Assembly (NCBI GenBank): GCA_014728435.1
Contig: WJLP01000089.1
Span: 1-5,007 of the forward strand
Direction: 5' to 3'
DNA: 5,007 nt
Source of the DNA: Candidatus Uhrbacteria bacterium
GTDB lineage: Bacteria; Patescibacteriota; Patescibacteriia; 2-12-FULL-60-25
The notes beneath the pieces are model-generated. The model was not told the origin of the DNA, made no database searches, and worked only from the letters and a program-made list of their open reading frames with translations. The translations under genes and the position numbers were made by a program. Numbering within the stretch: the stretch's first letter is position 1; every line of letters begins with the position of its first letter. Below are positions 4,621-5,007 of this stretch, in pieces.

Positions 4621-5007
4621 GGCAGAGTTGGTGATAAGCCGAGCGAAAACGCAGGCGGTTGTCTGTTACATGGAATTTTAACACATTGTCATTGATGATG
4701 ACGCGCGTGTCTTGGTTGGCCATGTCGGCGAGTTGTTTGGGGAACCTTACGCTTTGAATCTGCCTTAATCGAGCCTCCAAGAAAGAAGCGGGCGCTTCGG
4801 TTGCGGTGTTCGCGTTCGGTACGATTGAGATCGGGCCTTTATCCAAAGCTATCCATGGCCGGGCATTGGGGTGTCGGCCGTGTAATACTTGGTTTTCTTG
4901 CCAAAATCGGGACAAGATGCCGTCATCATATAGCGGTAGGAGTGATAGGAACCAGTAGCGAAAGTAAGGGTCGTCATCCACCAGAGTGTAATCGGAGAGG
5001 TTTAGCG
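4598..5007 (-). CDS. Unrecognised protein, C-terminal part (start outside window)
   Basis: The frame stays open to the window edge. A GTG at 4979-4981 could start it, but upstream codons continue in frame with plausible residues (LNLSDYTLV), so the real start is probably beyond the window. About 135 residues are visible. The part is soluble-looking, with no membrane segment, and has many aromatic and acidic residues: DDDPYFRYWFLSLLPLYDDG, then HGRHPNARPWIALDKGPISI, then EAPASFLEARLRQIQSVRFP and a polar C-terminus ending CHDLNIQP before a TGA at 4598-4600. I do not recognise the family and assign no function. The regular composition and the long open frame argue that it is real. The next gene starts within its last codons (23-base overlap), which suggests co-transcription and translational coupling with the O-antigen-ligase-like protein, so a role in envelope glycan metabolism is possible but only by association. 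Confidence 0.75.
   Translation of the reverse strand, partial: LNLSDYTLVDDDPYFRYWFLSLLPLYDDGILSRFWQENQVLHGRHPNARPWIALDKGPISIVPNANTATEAPASFLEARLRQIQSVRFPKQLADMANQDTRVIINDNVLKFHVTDNRLRFRSAYHQLCHDLNIQP

Overview
All the genes supported here lie on the minus strand. The window reads as a compact bacterial chromosome segment with short intergenic gaps. It uses the standard bacterial code: TGG encodes Trp, and TAA, TAG and TGA all act as stops. I infer a Patescibacteria (Candidate Phyla Radiation, probably Parcubacteria-like) genome. The reasons are the AT-rich spacers full of AACCAATAATC-, AAATTC- and AACAAATAA-type words, the palindromic intergenic repeats, the style of the O-antigen-ligase-family protein, and the near absence of Shine-Dalgarno sequences. 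This assignment comes from pattern memory, not from a database search.

Layout in the direction of transcription (right to left): (1) 5007-4598, the C-terminal part of an unrecognised protein whose start lies outside the window. (2) 4620-3112, a polytopic membrane protein of the O-antigen ligase / Wzy family. It overlaps gene 1 by 23 bases and carries a four-copy heptamer repeat in its first codons. (3) A heat-shock control region, 3131-2965: a TTGACG-N17-TAATAT promoter whose -35 box lies inside the end of the ligase gene, a near-consensus CIRCE operator (HrcA site) just after the predicted start of transcription, and then a 63-base palindromic element. (4) groES, an AT-rich inverted-repeat spacer, and groEL. 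(5) A roughly 120-base imperfect inverted repeat after groEL. (6) A small three-helix membrane protein of DUF4870/Tic20-like type with its own extended -10 promoter, followed by an intrinsic terminator. (7) A 70-residue charged coiled-coil protein, possibly followed by another terminator.

The groES-groEL pair is the core of the window. GroEL is the folding chamber and GroES its lid. Their DNA shows classic HrcA/CIRCE heat-shock control, so an hrcA gene is expected elsewhere in this genome. The ligase and its upstream neighbour look like part of an envelope-glycan region that simply abuts the chaperonin operon. The unusual material is almost all repeat-derived: a palindrome between the CIRCE site and groES, inverted repeats in every spacer of the chaperonin region, and repeat-like sequence inside the ligase reading frame. 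I see no CRISPR array, tRNA, rRNA, transposase or integrase.
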